A stretch of DNA of 64,000 bases, taken from assembly GCF_009017415.1 (NCBI RefSeq), contig NC_092409.1, positions 1,798,001 through 1,862,000 on the forward strand, read 5' to 3'. Of the stretch, positions 36,337-47,844 are shown in pieces; within the stretch, counting starts at the first letter, position 1, and each line of letters starts with the position of its first letter. This DNA is from Aspergillus flavus. Taxonomy: Eukaryota; Ascomycota; Eurotiomycetes; Eurotiales; Aspergillaceae. Under the pieces are notes generated by a model. It saw nothing but the letters and a program-made list of their open reading frames with translations. It made no database searches and was not told the origin of the DNA. The position numbers and the translations under genes were made by a program.

Positions 36337-37944
36337 TCACAGGCTGAACCGGAATCGAGGATCATCATCACCCAAACCATTCAATACGTCTTCATCCAGC
36401 TGCAATCTATCATCACGCTTTTCCTGGTCCCTCTTTTTATTCTCGATCAACAGGCCGGCGGCGAAAATTGTACTCATAATTCAACAAAACAGTATCATCG
36501 CTAATGAGACCCCATAACCAACAGTGTGCAGAGGGGCGTCGTCCCTGTTGAAGATGTTGCTCGCTATAATGCCGCCAATGTTCCCGAATCCAACCTGAAT
36601 AGCAAGACCAACAGCGCGCTTATAATTCCCACTGAGGTTGTTCGCTATCCACACGATCGCAACGGGGTTGAGCAATATAGTATCCAGTGGTCACGAAGAA
36701 CACTGCCATGTAGCGGACATGCACATTCAACCCTCGAGATAGAAGGCCTGGCACAATAATATGATATATCCAATGCTCGCAAAGACGACACCGAATATAA
36801 CAAAGCCGTAGCGATGTCGCCAGCGATCTGTAAGGAAAGATACCATCCATCATCATGACAACCGCAGCGACGGCCCAAATTGGGATGCTATGGGCTTGAC
36901 TCTCGATATCGCTATAGCCCAGCGAATTCACAATGGAGGGCACGAATAGGGCCGTTGCGTACCCGGAAACAGTGATACCCAGATACTAGTAGATAAGGCT
37001 ACCCACATAGGCCTCCCAATCAGATATGATTCGTCTCCACGTAGCACCATCGAGTCGGTCCATTCTTGCTCCTTCGCCGACATCGCAAGCGTTGAGTTCT
37101 TCCAAAACTTCTTTCTCTTCACTACTCAGGAACTTCGCTTTTTCAGTCCAGTCTGCAATAAGAAACTTGGCCGACAAACCCGATACAATTGACAGCAAGT
37201 CCCCCAATGATGAAGACCCAGCGCCATCCTGAGTCTCCGCCCAAGTTATGCATATGATAAAGAGCGTAAGCTAAAAGACCGCCAAAAGCACCAGCCACGA
37301 GGCCGGCAGCCCATAAGAGGGAGAATCGTTTTTGGAATTCATGCCGTTTATAATACATGGACAAGAGATATGCACAGCCTGGAACGAACCCTCCTTCGCA
37401 AAGACCCATAAAGAAACGGCATGCAAACAGACCCGATGTGTTGTTGACAACCCCTTGACACATGCATGCAATACCTGATCAATCCATCGTTAGCGGCTGA
37501 AGCACGGCAGGCACAGCAGGACCTAACCCAGAAGAAAGTCAACATGCTGATCCACGTTGAGGGAGCGAATCGCTTGAGAAGGACATTGCTTGGGACGTCG
37601 GATATGATGTAGGGGACGAAGAAGATTTGCAGCGCATCGGCCATATCCGTTCCTGTCATTTGCAACTCCTGTAGAATTCCTAAGACGCTGACATTGCCTA
37701 AATTGATTCGGTCTAAGAAACCGAATACAAATACGATCCATAGAGGTATCATCAGATGAAGATCAATCTTCCGCAGAAGCGCCCGTCCCCTTTTTGCATT
37801 GACATGATGTTGTTTATCTTCGGAAATGGGCTCCGCCTTATTGAGATCCTGCTCTGGCTGCTTTTCCGTATTGCTCGGAAGGATCTCCATCGGGGATTGC
37901 ACATCAGGCCTGTCTAAAGTCGGAGGGGCAGGATCGATTGTCAC
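36337..37944 (-). pseudogene. Decayed MFS transporter, Dal5/allantoate permease type
   Basis: The minus strand encodes pieces of a 12-helix anion:cation symporter of the Dal5 group (vitamin, allantoate or similar carboxylate uptake at the plasma membrane). Recognisable in order: an N-terminal RKIDLHLMIPLWIVFVFGFLDRINLGN block, MGLCEGGFVPG, GWRWVFIIGG, a loop with WTEKAKFLS, then SDWEAYVGSL, VSGYATALFVPSI, NVHVRYMAVFF and NLSGNYKRAVGLAIQVGFGNIGG, ending FRFSL. The frame is broken near 37196-37207, 36832-36846, 36727-36735 and 36661-36667, with in-frame stops at 36986-36988 (TAG) and 36481-36483 (TGA). The first intron junction also lacks a frame-keeping donor. No ATG opens the longest frame; the first is at 37890. 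So many separate breaks cannot be introns or read errors. Confidence 0.85.
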
Positions 37945-38942
37945 TCGACCTTGGTAAAAGTTGAGTCGCCGAACTGAACACCCAAGATATCGAACAAGAA
38001 CAGAGCATTATTGTGAATCACACGACCGGAATGTGAAAGCAGCTAAAGTTAATAAAAAAAAAATAAAGGAGAGGGAAACGGGATCTCGTGCAATGCAACA
38101 TCGGTACACGAGACGCATGCAATTTCTCTCCGAACTCTCCCCATCCTGGTTCGACTGCTACCCTGAGGTCCGATTAGACTGTAGATATGGGCTTGCACAA
38201 GGACAATGTTAGACCTCCATCTATTCAATTGGGTGAAGTCCAAGATATCGAGAATAACGGTGCATTGGAAACTTATGCTTTGATCGTTTTTCTTTCTTTT
38301 TCAATCATACTTATTACGACGATTATTATATTTCATAAGCGCGTATATGTCCTTGTACTCTAGATATTGAGTGAACACGAGCACTACAGTTCAATTACTC
38401 CATACCTAGGCTAATGTATGCATGGCTCTTCCCACCATAGACAGCGTCGTACTATACAATCTTAGCTACATGTGCTTATTTATTTTCAACTTACTACGAC
38501 GCCTACAATGATCTTTCAGAAAAATACTAATAAAGTAATGTATTGACCGAAGTTCTGGTATACTGATCTACCACAGCCATACAGGCTAAAACTACAATCA
38601 TTGCTGTGAACGGAAAATACACATCAGACCTTGACCATCCGGTGTTGACACGAAGTGACTCTTGTCAGTGGGAGAATTATTTCGTCGCAAAATTCCGCTT
38701 TAGAAACCCAATATCATTATCCATACCTTCGTTGATCTCTTGACCCCCTATCAACTAATGACTAGAGTGGACAGGGATTCATGAACCAGTGGTAGATTGA
38801 CCGTATTCAGTCAACGGGTTGAACCCAGACAGATCCGCCTGTGTAAAGAGCGACTTGTTTGCCGTAAGGGATATTGTAGGTAGCTGGCATAAACCCAGCC
38901 CAAGGTGTCTTTTCCGTCCCTCTTTCAAACAATCTCTAGTAG
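37945..38942. other. Intergenic between two pseudogenes
   Basis: About 1 kb, AT-rich in the middle (38280-38560). No protein or repeat is recognised; upstream parts of the adjacent rhodopsin-like relic were looked for and not found. Confidence 0.45.
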
Positions 38943-39316
38943 TGCCAAATCTCTAACACAAAAGTCGGCGTTTGCATAACCTCCGTCTTTCGCATCACAA
39001 CACTAGGAATCGCAGCCTTCTACCTAGACATGACCTGAAAAACCATCGGGTCTTCGATATGGGCCGCTCTCGAATCAAACCTGGGTATCATATGCGCCTG
39101 TCTCCTCGCTCCGTACCACCTCTTAGTCTTCATTTTCCCGCGTCTCTTCAACAGATCGCAGAGAAGTTGGTTCTACGGAATTACTGCATAGTTTCGAGTA
39201 AGAGCAGAGTGAAGCCCGTTGGTGCAGACTCGGAGCCTATGAAAAAGGTTGGGCAGAGTGTGCTTGATGAATCGGTGGCCGCTCCGGAGGAGGGAGGAGA
39301 GACTCCTCTGGGTTAG
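38943..39316 (+). pseudogene. Remnant of a rhodopsin-like (PTH11-type) membrane protein
   Basis: The plus-strand frame starting near 38961 reads KVGVCITSVFRITTLGIAA, then SSIWAALESNLGIICACL and LLVFIFPRLFNRSQRSW. This matches helices 6-7 of the fungal rhodopsin-domain family (PTH11-like integral membrane proteins), where a W..IE.N.GI.CACLP stretch is diagnostic. The frame has a TGA at 39036-39038 where the family has a tryptophan and a TAG at 39189-39191. The polar C-terminal tail continues in another frame to 39316. The first five helices are absent. It is a truncated, inactivated copy with no sign of a start. Confidence 0.6.
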
Positions 39317-39766
39317 TCCCAGGGACAGAAGAAGGGAGAATTGCATTATATCAGACGAAGAGCGAGACTCGGGGAACGACGCAAGTGTTTGTTCGTGTTG
39401 GATGGAGGGAGGGAAGGGAGATTGAGCTGGATGGGGTTGAGAGCTATAAGCGTTGACCAGTTATAATGCATGTGATATGCTAAAACAATCAATGTGACGG
39501 CCGTTGACTTGACGGAATAATGATGGTCTAGTTTCAATCACAATCTTCTACCTGTTGGTACTGCTCAGTTTTACTCATCTAAATCAACGGCTGACGGTCT
39601 TTATCCTCATAGACATATTGCCATTCTTTCGAATTGCGGGTATGGTCTTTACATTGCGTCAAAAGGTTTCGTACCTAGGAACTACTGGATATCAAATAAA
39701 TAGAGCAACTGGGTCTGTATTGAAACGTTGACATATCTATGGGAGTTATCTAATGTATTGGACGGT
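39317..39766. other. Intergenic, 3' flank of the asparaginyl-tRNA synthetase gene
   Basis: 450 bp between the rhodopsin-like relic and the synthetase stop codon. Probably the synthetase 3' UTR on the minus strand; nothing else is seen. Confidence 0.5.
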
Positions 39767-41544
39767 TTACGGTGTGCAACGGCCAGTAAAGCGGGGATAC
39801 AAACTGCATTCCCTGACAGTGTAACGGGCGCACAGCCAGGCGAGGAATCGCTCGAGACCGAGACCATATCCACCGTGAGGGGAGGTACCGTACCTATAGC
39901 GAAGGAGTTAGTATTTGTTATGTGAGGTTTTGACTCTTGGAAGGGAGCATCATACTTGCGCTGGTCAGTGTACCAGTAGTAGGGGGAGGGGTCCATGCCC
40001 TCATGCTTATAGGCGCCCATGAGCTCGTCCCAGTCATCCATTCTCATACTGCCACCGACAATCTCACCGACACCGGGCATAAGGACGTCGACACTCTCGG
40101 TGACACGGCGGTCTTCGGGGTCCTTCTTCATGTAGAAAGCCTTAATTTCAGCGGGGAAGTGGGTGAGGAAAATGGGCTGGTTGATGATGTCGGTCATCTT
40201 GCGCTCGGCGGCCTCGGCGATGTCATCACCGAACTGGTGGGGCTTGCCTTCTTCGTTGGGGATTTCGTGCTCGATGAGCCATTGAATGGCGTCAGAGTAC
40301 TTCATGCGGCGGAAGGGACGGCTTGGGGGCTTGAAGTCGGGGTTAAGCTGATTGATAAAGGCTGCGGTCTCAGGTTCGGCCAGGATCAGTTCAATGACAC
40401 GGCAGATCACAGCTTCTAAGTGGTCTAGGAGATCGGTGAAAGTGATGAAGTCAAGCTCAGCTTCGATGTGAGTATACTCTGACAAGTGGCGACGAGTAAG
40501 GGACTTCTCGGCGCGGAATGACGGGCAAACACAGAAGACATCACCCAAGGATGGGAGGCAGGTTTCCAGGTACAGTTGGGAAGACTGAGTGAGATAGGCG
40601 TTCTCGCCGTAGTAATCGAACTTAAACAGGGTACTACCACCCTCAACCTGCGTTTGCACCATTGCGGGTGGGGTCACTTCTAGCATGCGGTTCTCCTCGA
40701 AAACTTTGCGGAATGCCCGAAGGGTTGCCGCGCGCACCTTCATGACAGCGGAAGCGGTCTCGCCACGAAGGACAAGATGACGGTTGTCGTAGAGGGTCTG
40801 CGGATCCGAATCAGGGGCGACTCGCGTGGTAATAGCTTCCTTGTCACCGGCGGCACGACCGATGATAGTGAAGAAGTCTGCGTGAAGTTCACGGTTGTTG
40901 GGGGCATGCTGCTTAGGTGGGACGGCACGCATTTCTCCATGGATGGACATGGAGGTTCCGAGGGTAAGAGTCATAATATCGTAGGCCTTGACCATGTCTC
41001 CCGTCAGGATGCATTGGAGGTAGCCATAGCCATCTGTCAAGGTAATGAAAACGACATCCTTCTGGGAACGAAGGCGATGAACTCTGCCCAGCACACGAAC
41101 ACGGGTACCAGGGCCCTCCGACTCCGGACTTCCAAGCTTGACCACGGCTGGATCAGTGACATCAAGACGGATTCTGACCGGCTTAGGGAGGGAGGTGTCC
41201 TCCTTGATAATGATCTTCTTCGCTTCCTCCAGGACGAGGCGGCGCTTCTCCGCCTCCTGCTTCTCACGGATGGCCAATTCCTGTTCCTTTGCGGCCTTCT
41301 TTTTCCGTTGTTCATAGAGGTTGGTGGCCTTCTTCATCGCCGACTTGGTGGCCGGCTTCCACTCCAGCTTGTCGACATCCTTATCAGCGGGCTCGGTCTG
41401 GGATTTGCGCGTCAAATATTGGAAACCCTCGCTAGGAGCGTGCTGCAAGAAAGCGTGCACAAGCGTCTTGTAGGGAGCGGATTCGGTTCCGGTCGCGGTA
41501 GAGTCGTCCCTACCGACGTCTTCGTCAATGTAGATGGTAGTCAT
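39767..41544 (-). CDS. ded81: Cytosolic asparaginyl-tRNA synthetase
   Basis: Class IIb aminoacyl-tRNA synthetase that charges tRNA-Asn in the cytosol. Two exons, 41544-39956 and 39893-39767, give 571 residues. A Lys/Glu-rich N-terminal extension (about 60-110) typical of eukaryotic AsnRS precedes an OB-fold anticodon domain (about 145-230). The catalytic domain has motif 2 with [15 protein letters not shown] (343-357) and motif 3 with GYGLGLERF (538-546); the protein ends at the usual [11 protein letters not shown] tail. The 62 nt intron lies just before motif 3 at QRKYG, so an unspliced message would lose the active site. The frame stays open upstream from a TTG, but MTTIYID at 41544 is the first ATG and matches family N-termini. 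A 5' UTR intron is likely. Confidence 0.95.
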
Positions 41545-41602
41545 GGTCACCGGCTGGCTCTCTGACTCGTTGTGCAAAGAATGAGTGTGGGTGAGGAAAG
41601 TA

Positions 41603-41717
41603 CTGCGGGGAGAATATTAAATTAGTTTTTATTTTGGGGACGTGAGTCACACTCCTTTAGAAAAGGTGCACCATGATAAAACGCAGAAAATAAATTGGGG
41701 GGAAATATAAGACTCAC
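41603..41717 (-). other. Predicted 5' UTR intron of the AsnRS gene
   Basis: Minus strand GTGAGT donor at 41717, a CTAAT branch-like word and a pyrimidine-rich CCCCGCAG acceptor ending at 41603, 115 nt in all, located 59 bp before the start codon. Fits local intron style; not confirmed. Confidence 0.45.
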
Positions 41718-44114
41718 AGGTGTCAAGTACTTAGTCCAGCCAATGAAGACTATGTAACAACTACCCCAAAGTGAGAAATGAAGACGCCGAGTCGCACAGT
41801 GCTTGGATTAAATCGCGTGGAGGGGTAAATTTTTGGATCCAATCTGAATGCGACCTGTCGCGGGAAAGTCTCCCCCCACGTATGCCTGAGGCATTCTATA
41901 TTCATGCCTACTCTGTAAGGCTTATCCTTGCATACATCAAGAACAAACAACAATTGTTGCTCAGCTTGATTTGCATTAAGTTATCAACATGATTCATGCT
42001 AATCATGACTGATCTATAGAGCGCCCCCGAAATACTCGCGTACCTAGTCAAACCGTACTCAAATACAGCATACACATTATCTCCTTGCGGGTTCAAATGC
42101 TGTACATAACAGGACAACTCACGTTTTATCCCATGAAACACCGTTGGATGTTCATCAAAACTTGACAAAAAGGTATTCTCCCAATTGTTCAAAAATGAGA
42201 TAAATTTCTATTCGCCAATGTATCTTATTTATCCAAGATATGAGCCATTGACGGTGATCTAGTTCCCTAAGTGGCTAGTAAGGCTGGACATGTAAGGTTT
42301 CTGAACAACATATTACCATCCGGGGAAATGCGGACCGCGGTAAATATTCCTGGATTGGAAACGCCGGACAGACGATGAAACCGACTAGATAGATTCGAAA
42401 CTTAGACGTTGTAATGCAGATCAATAGCCCATTTTCTCCTTAATATCAAGTGGTATCACGATATGGTATCCACAAGAATCACCATCAAGGAGTCGGTACT
42501 CCGTACGCAAGGAAGGACAAGAGATGGTGGATGCCAAGACGTAATGGTTTCTGCAGGCGAGGCGGATCATTAGTTCTTCCATGTGGCAAGAGCCTCCCTT
42601 TCCTCATCCAGGAAACCCCACTCAATCATCCAGATCCGCGATGGAAAGAGATATGGGAGATATTTCTGCGTACTCCGGACTCCGTACAGTACTACGGAAT
42701 TCTCAGTCCGATCTTCCTGATAATTCATTTGGATGAGTATCAGTACACAATAGTATCTCACTCATTTAAGGAATTGACCGGACACAATACAATCCAACAT
42801 TCGGACGGCATGTGGCTGATACCACCATCGTACTGCTAGCAATATGAGCGACATTTTCTCATCTTTTAAGCTGCATCAGCCACAGCCTTGTGACAACCGC
42901 ACGGATAGTCTTGAGGGATATTTGACTAAACGACAAAGATGTTTCGCTTGGACACGATGATCTGATATTATTGGCAGAGAGGATCTTTGTGCAAGATCAA
43001 TTGCAGACGATGGTCTGGCTAACAGGATGACATCTCTCCCTTCGGGGATGGAGATTGTGGTTTTCCCCATCGGCTCTGGGGACGCTTTACTCAACCAGTC
43101 AGGTACGAATGTCAATCTTCACTCCACAGGGACATTAATTTCTATTATTATTCCAGCCTCTTGTCTGATGTTTGGTTCACTACTCACTTTCCCCCTTTTA
43201 CCCCTTCATCCACTCTTCAGCATTTCGTTGAGTCTTCTTTTTGATTAATGCTGGTCTTGAGATATTATTGAATCTTAGTTCCTTTTCTTCTCCACGTTCG
43301 TTGCTACATGTTAGTAATTTTGCAGCGATTTTGTTTTGTTTCCATTTAATTTCCTTTTCAATGACTCGAATGTCCTTTTAAGTGAATTTTCGTTCTTTTC
43401 TGTCAAGCGGAAGATTTACTTTGCCAGGTATACAGTGCATGCTGTATAAATCCCGAGAAGAGGAAAAGAGAGGGAAAGAAAGGAAAACGAAAAATAAACA
43501 CGTAAAAAGAAAAATAGAGAGAGAGCGCGCGCGAGAGCAAGAAAGTGTGCGCTGTCACTCATATAGTCTCTTATCAAGCTCATCTCACGCTACGAACAGC
43601 CCCTTTTCTCGGGGGCCCGTAGTTTTTTTCTCTCCTCCACTGTCTTTTCTCACCTGCGCTCTGCGAGACTATTAACAATTATTATTTTCTCTCATTCATT
43701 TCTCTTTGTCAGTTCCACTTTTCCCTTTTCAGCTTTCTCAGTGGATGTCCCCCAATCGGTCCTTTTTTGGCCTTTCCCTTTGTCAACAACACTTCTTGGG
43801 TTCTGCAATTGGGGGTTCATCCTTATTCTTTCAATTAACTAGACCATATTCTTAATTATCCATCTTCTGTGTTTTTCTATTTCCCTTTTGATTACTTGAT
43901 CAATTTCTCTTTTAATTTCGATTGACTACTTATTTCTCCAGTATTATTATTATATTTTTTCTATTATCATATTTCTCTCTTTTTTATTTTTTATTTTTTT
44001 TCTCTCTCAATATTCTTCAATTGACAAGTTGGTCTTGTTTACGGGGATTGTTCACCCGCAGCGCCCCTAAACACCAACTAAGAGGTTTGTCACCGTTCCA
44101 CCGAACATTGTCTA

Positions 44115-44150
44115 ATGCACATTCCAATTGACCGCTGGACCTCTTTCTAG
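44115..44150 (+). promoter_or_regulatory. uORF in the Mrn1-like leader
   Basis: An ATG followed by ten sense codons and TAG lies 322 bp before the main start. No other ATG is present between it and the main ATG, so ribosomes that translate it must reinitiate. This depends on the transcript starting upstream of 44115. Confidence 0.4.
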
Positions 44151-44472
44151 ACACGTCTCAATTGGCCTATCCTTATCCAGGCTTCTTTATTGTTGTTCTT
44201 TCTCCGTCCTCCTTTTCGTTCGACTTCACTTGGCCATCTTTTCGGCCGCTATTTTCCTTCACTTATTCCCTTCCTCCTTTCTCCTTTCGGGGGTGATCTT
44301 CACGCCGGTTGGCTTTTCGCTCTCCCGACCATTCCTACCACGTCGTTGTAACTCGCACTTCCTTTTACCCCCTGGCCGGTGATATCGATCATTTTACATT
44401 AGCCCCAATTTACTTTGTCCCCTCTTCCTTAGCTAGGGGGCTATCGCGTCCGGACCGTTCGTGTTCCTCGCC

Positions 44473-46983
44473 ATGCAAACCTCCGATGCCTCAAACATTC
44501 CGAGTCGTTTGATCCCTTCCAAGTTTTCCCACCTCAACGCGGACGATACTGGTTTCTCCCACGGAGCGTACAACTCCAATAGCCTTCCTCTGCAGGGTCT
44601 GACGGATCGGAACGCTCGTCGAGCTAATATCCCTGCTATCAATACCGCCGCCAGTCAAAACAACACCGACACCATGGCAGCCTCGGGCACCGCGTTCGAC
44701 ATGAACTTCACTCCTCTGTTGCCGTCCCAACTACTGCTCGGAAGCCCCTTCCAACCGGGAACCCCTTCGGCCTTTGCCTCGCCCCAATTCACCAACTTTG
44801 GTGGTTTCTCTCAGGCCAATGCGTCGGCGCACGCGCAAAACCACCAGAATCAGCTGGGAAGCCCAACACAGGCCTCGCAGAATGCTAGTCTGTACTCGGG
44901 TATGATGTCCGCCGATAGCATGGGAAACTCCCAATTGCTAGGGGGCCCTCAATCACCAGTTGGTGGTATGGGTGGCTTGGGTAATGCGGCTTACGGAAGT
45001 CCCGCCGCGTCGGTAACTCCCGGCCTTCTCTCGGGTACAAGTCGAACCGTGTATCTGGGCAATATTCCAGCGGAAACTTCTGCCGAAGAAATCTTAAATC
45101 ATGTCCGTAGCGGTCAGATTGAATCTGTGCGCCTGCTCCCTGATAAGAACTGCGCTTTCATCTCCTTCCTGGACAGCAACTCGGCAACGCACTTCCACTC
45201 GGATGCAATCTTGAAAAAGCTTGCCATCAAAGGTAATGACATCAAGGTTGGCTGGGGCAAACCCTCGCAGGTGCCCACTTCAGTGGCCTTGGCGGTGCAG
45301 CAGTCAGGGGCGTCCCGGAACGTGTACCTAGGCAACTTGCCGGAGGAGATGACAGAGGATGAGTTGCGCGAAGAGCTTGGGAAGTTTGGTCCCATCGATA
45401 CCGTGAAGATTGTGAAGGAAAAGGCAATTGGCTTTGTACATTTCCTGTCAATCAGCAATGCGATGAAAGCCGTCTCTCAACTACCCCAAGAGGCTAAATG
45501 GCAGGCACCTAAGCGTGTCTTCTACGGTAAGGACCGGTGTGCATATGTTTCCAAAACACAGCAACAAAATGCAGCTCAGTTCCTGGGTATCGCACCAGGG
45601 TACGCGCACATCCTTAACTCGGCAGATCGGGACCTAATCACGAACGCACTCGCCCAGCAGTCCGTTGCAGCTGCGGCTGTCGCTACATCCGCTGGTGGCG
45701 TCAACAACCTGGGCAACCGGACGATCTATCTGGGTAACATCCATCCAGAAACTACCATCGAAGAGATTTGCAACGTAGTGCGTGGTGGCCTTCTGCATCA
45801 TATCCGTTACATCCCCGACAAGCATATCTGCTTCGTTACCTTCATTGACCCGACCTCGGCCGCCTCCTTCTATGCCTTGAGTAACCTCCAGGGTCTAATG
45901 ATTCACAACCGTCGCTTGAAGATCGGCTGGGGCAAGCACTCTGGTCCCCTACCCCCAGCTATTGCCCTGGCTGTAAGCGGCGGTGCCTCGCGAAACGTCT
46001 ATGTCGGCAACCTCGATGAGTCTTGGTCGGAGGAACGCCTTCGCCAAGACTTCTCTGAATATGGAGAGATTGAGCTGGTGAACACATTGCGCGAGAAAAG
46101 CTGTGCTTTCGTGAACTTTACCAATATTGCCAATGCCATCAAGGCAATTGAAGGGATGCGGAATAGGGAGGAGTACAAGCGGTTCAAGATCAACTTTGGC
46201 AAGGATCGCTGTGGCAACCCGCCTCGCCAGACGGGTAACGGTGGACAGCAAAATCGCAACGGCGGATTGGAAGGCCCGCAATCGCCCTCACCGGCACTCA
46301 ATGGCTTCCAGCAGAACTTGAGCCATTCTGGCTCCGGGTCCAGCCCAACCCGTTCCGCCCTCTCTCCTGCCCCAGGCTCGACAGGTTCTCAGAATGGCCA
46401 GCAGGGTCGGCATCCGCTGCAGACAGTTACATCGCCGTCCGGAATGTTGAATGTGGGGGCCAACAACCCGCTAACCATGTATCTTAACCAAATGTCCGCC
46501 CAGCAAGCTCAAGAACAAGAGAACCGCTTGAACGACTCTATCTCCCTCGCTGCTCTTCAATCCCAGTCTCAACCGGCACCTCAGCAACAGCCCCTCTACA
46601 ATGGTGCAACCACCAGCGAGCTCACTAACGGAAGCATCGAAGCGCCGCTGCATCAACACAAGCCGTCCACCAGCGGCTTTTTGAACGTCACCAATGGCTC
46701 TAACGTCCCTGGACATCACGCCACTGCCAGCACCAGCAGCTTAAGCGTGCCGCGCGCGCAGCACTCTCGTGCCGTCAGCCTGCCGTCCTTTTCTCAGGAA
46801 CCCTTCGGTCCTATCTCGGGCCAGGCTGGACATAGCCGTGCAGGTGTAGCTCACCAACCGCAGAGTAGCTTCTCCAGCTTTACATCTGCCCTGGGCGGTC
46901 TCAACCATGCCGGTTTTGGCCTGGCGATCCAGAACGAAAATTCGTTACCCGGCTGGGCTGAGGAAGAGATCGGAGCCAAGTAA
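44473..46983 (+). CDS. Four-RRM RNA-binding protein, Mrn1/Nrd1-like
   Basis: Cytoplasmic mRNA-binding protein similar to budding yeast Mrn1 and fission yeast Nrd1 (Msa2), which bind many mRNAs, including those for cell wall and differentiation. Single exon, 836 residues. The N-terminal 190 residues are Asn/Ser/Gly-rich and disordered. Four RRMs lie at about 191-264, 281-354, 416-488 and 506-577; each has the RNP2 pattern (TVYLGNIP, NVYLGNLP, TIYLGNIH, NVYVGNLD) and an RNP1 with CAFISF, GFVHF, CFVTF or CAFVNF. RRM2 and RRM4 are each followed by GKDRC, a mark of the family. The C-terminal 250 residues are Gln/Ser-rich. The frame opens upstream only from a GTG, so the ATG at 44473 is used. A long CT-rich leader precedes it. 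Confidence 0.93.
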   Translation: MQTSDASNIPSRLIPSKFSHLNADDTGFSHGAYNSNSLPLQGLTDRNARRANIPAINTAASQNNTDTMAASGTAFDMNFTPLLPSQLLLGSPFQPGTPSAFASPQFTNFGGFSQANASAHAQNHQNQLGSPTQASQNASLYSGMMSADSMGNSQLLGGPQSPVGGMGGLGNAAYGSPAASVTPGLLSGTSRTVYLGNIPAETSAEEILNHVRSGQIESVRLLPDKNCAFISFLDSNSATHFHSDAILKKLAIKGNDIKVGWGKPSQVPTSVALAVQQSGASRNVYLGNLPEEMTEDELREELGKFGPIDTVKIVKEKAIGFVHFLSISNAMKAVSQLPQEAKWQAPKRVFYGKDRCAYVSKTQQQNAAQFLGIAPGYAHILNSADRDLITNALAQQSVAAAAVATSAGGVNNLGNRTIYLGNIHPETTIEEICNVVRGGLLHHIRYIPDKHICFVTFIDPTSAASFYALSNLQGLMIHNRRLKIGWGKHSGPLPPAIALAVSGGASRNVYVGNLDESWSEERLRQDFSEYGEIELVNTLREKSCAFVNFTNIANAIKAIEGMRNREEYKRFKINFGKDRCGNPPRQTGNGGQQNRNGGLEGPQSPSPALNGFQQNLSHSGSGSSPTRSALSPAPGSTGSQNGQQGRHPLQTVTSPSGMLNVGANNPLTMYLNQMSAQQAQEQENRLNDSISLAALQSQSQPAPQQQPLYNGATTSELTNGSIEAPLHQHKPSTSGFLNVTNGSNVPGHHATASTSSLSVPRAQHSRAVSLPSFSQEPFGPISGQAGHSRAGVAHQPQSSFSSFTSALGGLNHAGFGLAIQNENSLPGWAEEEIGAK

Positions 46984-47844
46984 TTCCACCTTAATATCTT
47001 GAGAGAATTTCCTCTTCCATTCTTGTGCGTGCATCATCTTTAACTATTAAAACCTTTTACTATACGTTTTCTCTTCGTCATGTTCATCTATTGTTTTGAA
47101 AACATCACCCGTTGATTACTTTCTTTGTATTGGTTTGATCTACAGTGTTTCTCTCTTTCCTCTTTATCATTTTTTTATTATTATTTTTGTGTGCAAATTT
47201 CGTTCTCAGCCAACCCATCTTACACCCTTTAATAATCTTTTTTATACCATCCTTGTATTGCTAGCTGGGTATCATCCCCTTTCCCCTTCCATTCTTCTTT
47301 TGGTTGTTTCCATTTCGAGTTCCAGTTGGCTACGAAGGCGGGTGAGATCTCGGCTATACCCCAGACTGGTTGGCTCTGGTCTGTTCTTTGATGTTTATTC
47401 TGCTCAGTTGCATATGCGATGCCATTTTGACGGAATCAATCCAGAGCAAACTGCTCCTTTTGCATATTGGATGACGGACAGGGGTTATATAGCTGTGCGG
47501 AGGTAATAGGTTCGGGATGACGATGGCAATGGCCATCGAGAAATATAGCATAAGAGAAGAAATACGAAAAGCAATGATCTACACTTGTCATGAGCGTGTT
47601 CACGAGTAGCCCTAATTGTATATTAGCAAATGGTAGTCGAATGTTGCCCATCCGAATCGAGGAAAGAGTCAACATCGGATCACGTGATCTTATACATGGT
47701 GGTGGCACGCTAAGCCCCTTCTAGTCCAACCATGGAATTTGAAGAAATGTTGGAGATCATCCCAAACTGTCGTTGTCGCCATTCCTCCTTCGCCATCAAT
47801 CTTAATTATACCAAGCAAAGCTCAGTTTCCTATAAATCCCCATA
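46984..47844. other. Intergenic, Mrn1-like 3' flank and iwr1 promoter
   Basis: T-rich up to about 47250 (probable 3' UTR), then more balanced. A 12-base CACGTG palindrome lies at 47678-47689. No gene is supported. Confidence 0.5.
47678..47689. promoter_or_regulatory. CACGTG palindrome upstream of iwr1
   Basis: A perfect 12-base palindrome, GATCACGTGATC, centred on an E-box lies about 156 bp before the iwr1 ATG. TCACGTGA-type sites are bound by bHLH factors in fungi (Cbf1, SREBP type). Which factor, if any, is unknown. Confidence 0.4.

Larger units (their letters stand above)
41545..44472. other. Divergent non-coding region, AsnRS / Mrn1-like gene
   Basis: About 2.9 kb. The left end is the synthetase 5' UTR with a predicted intron. 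Around 42490-42695 are copies and variants of the TACTCCGTA motif. From about 43570 to 44440 the plus strand is strongly pyrimidine-rich, typical of the leader of a well-expressed gene, with one small uORF at 44115-44150. No protein gene is supported. Confidence 0.5.

Noticed and set aside
36832..36846. GT...AG word pair in the MFS pseudogene that could be an intron
   Set aside because: Only about 16 bases, far below a workable intron; treated as a frame break.
40777..41565. 262-codon plus-strand frame inside the asparaginyl-tRNA synthetase gene
   Set aside because: Shadow of a strongly coding minus-strand exon with all synthetase motifs.
42450..42839. 129-codon plus-strand frame
   Set aside because: Opens at GTG, holds copies of the dispersed TACTCCGTA-type motif and shows no domain; likely chance.
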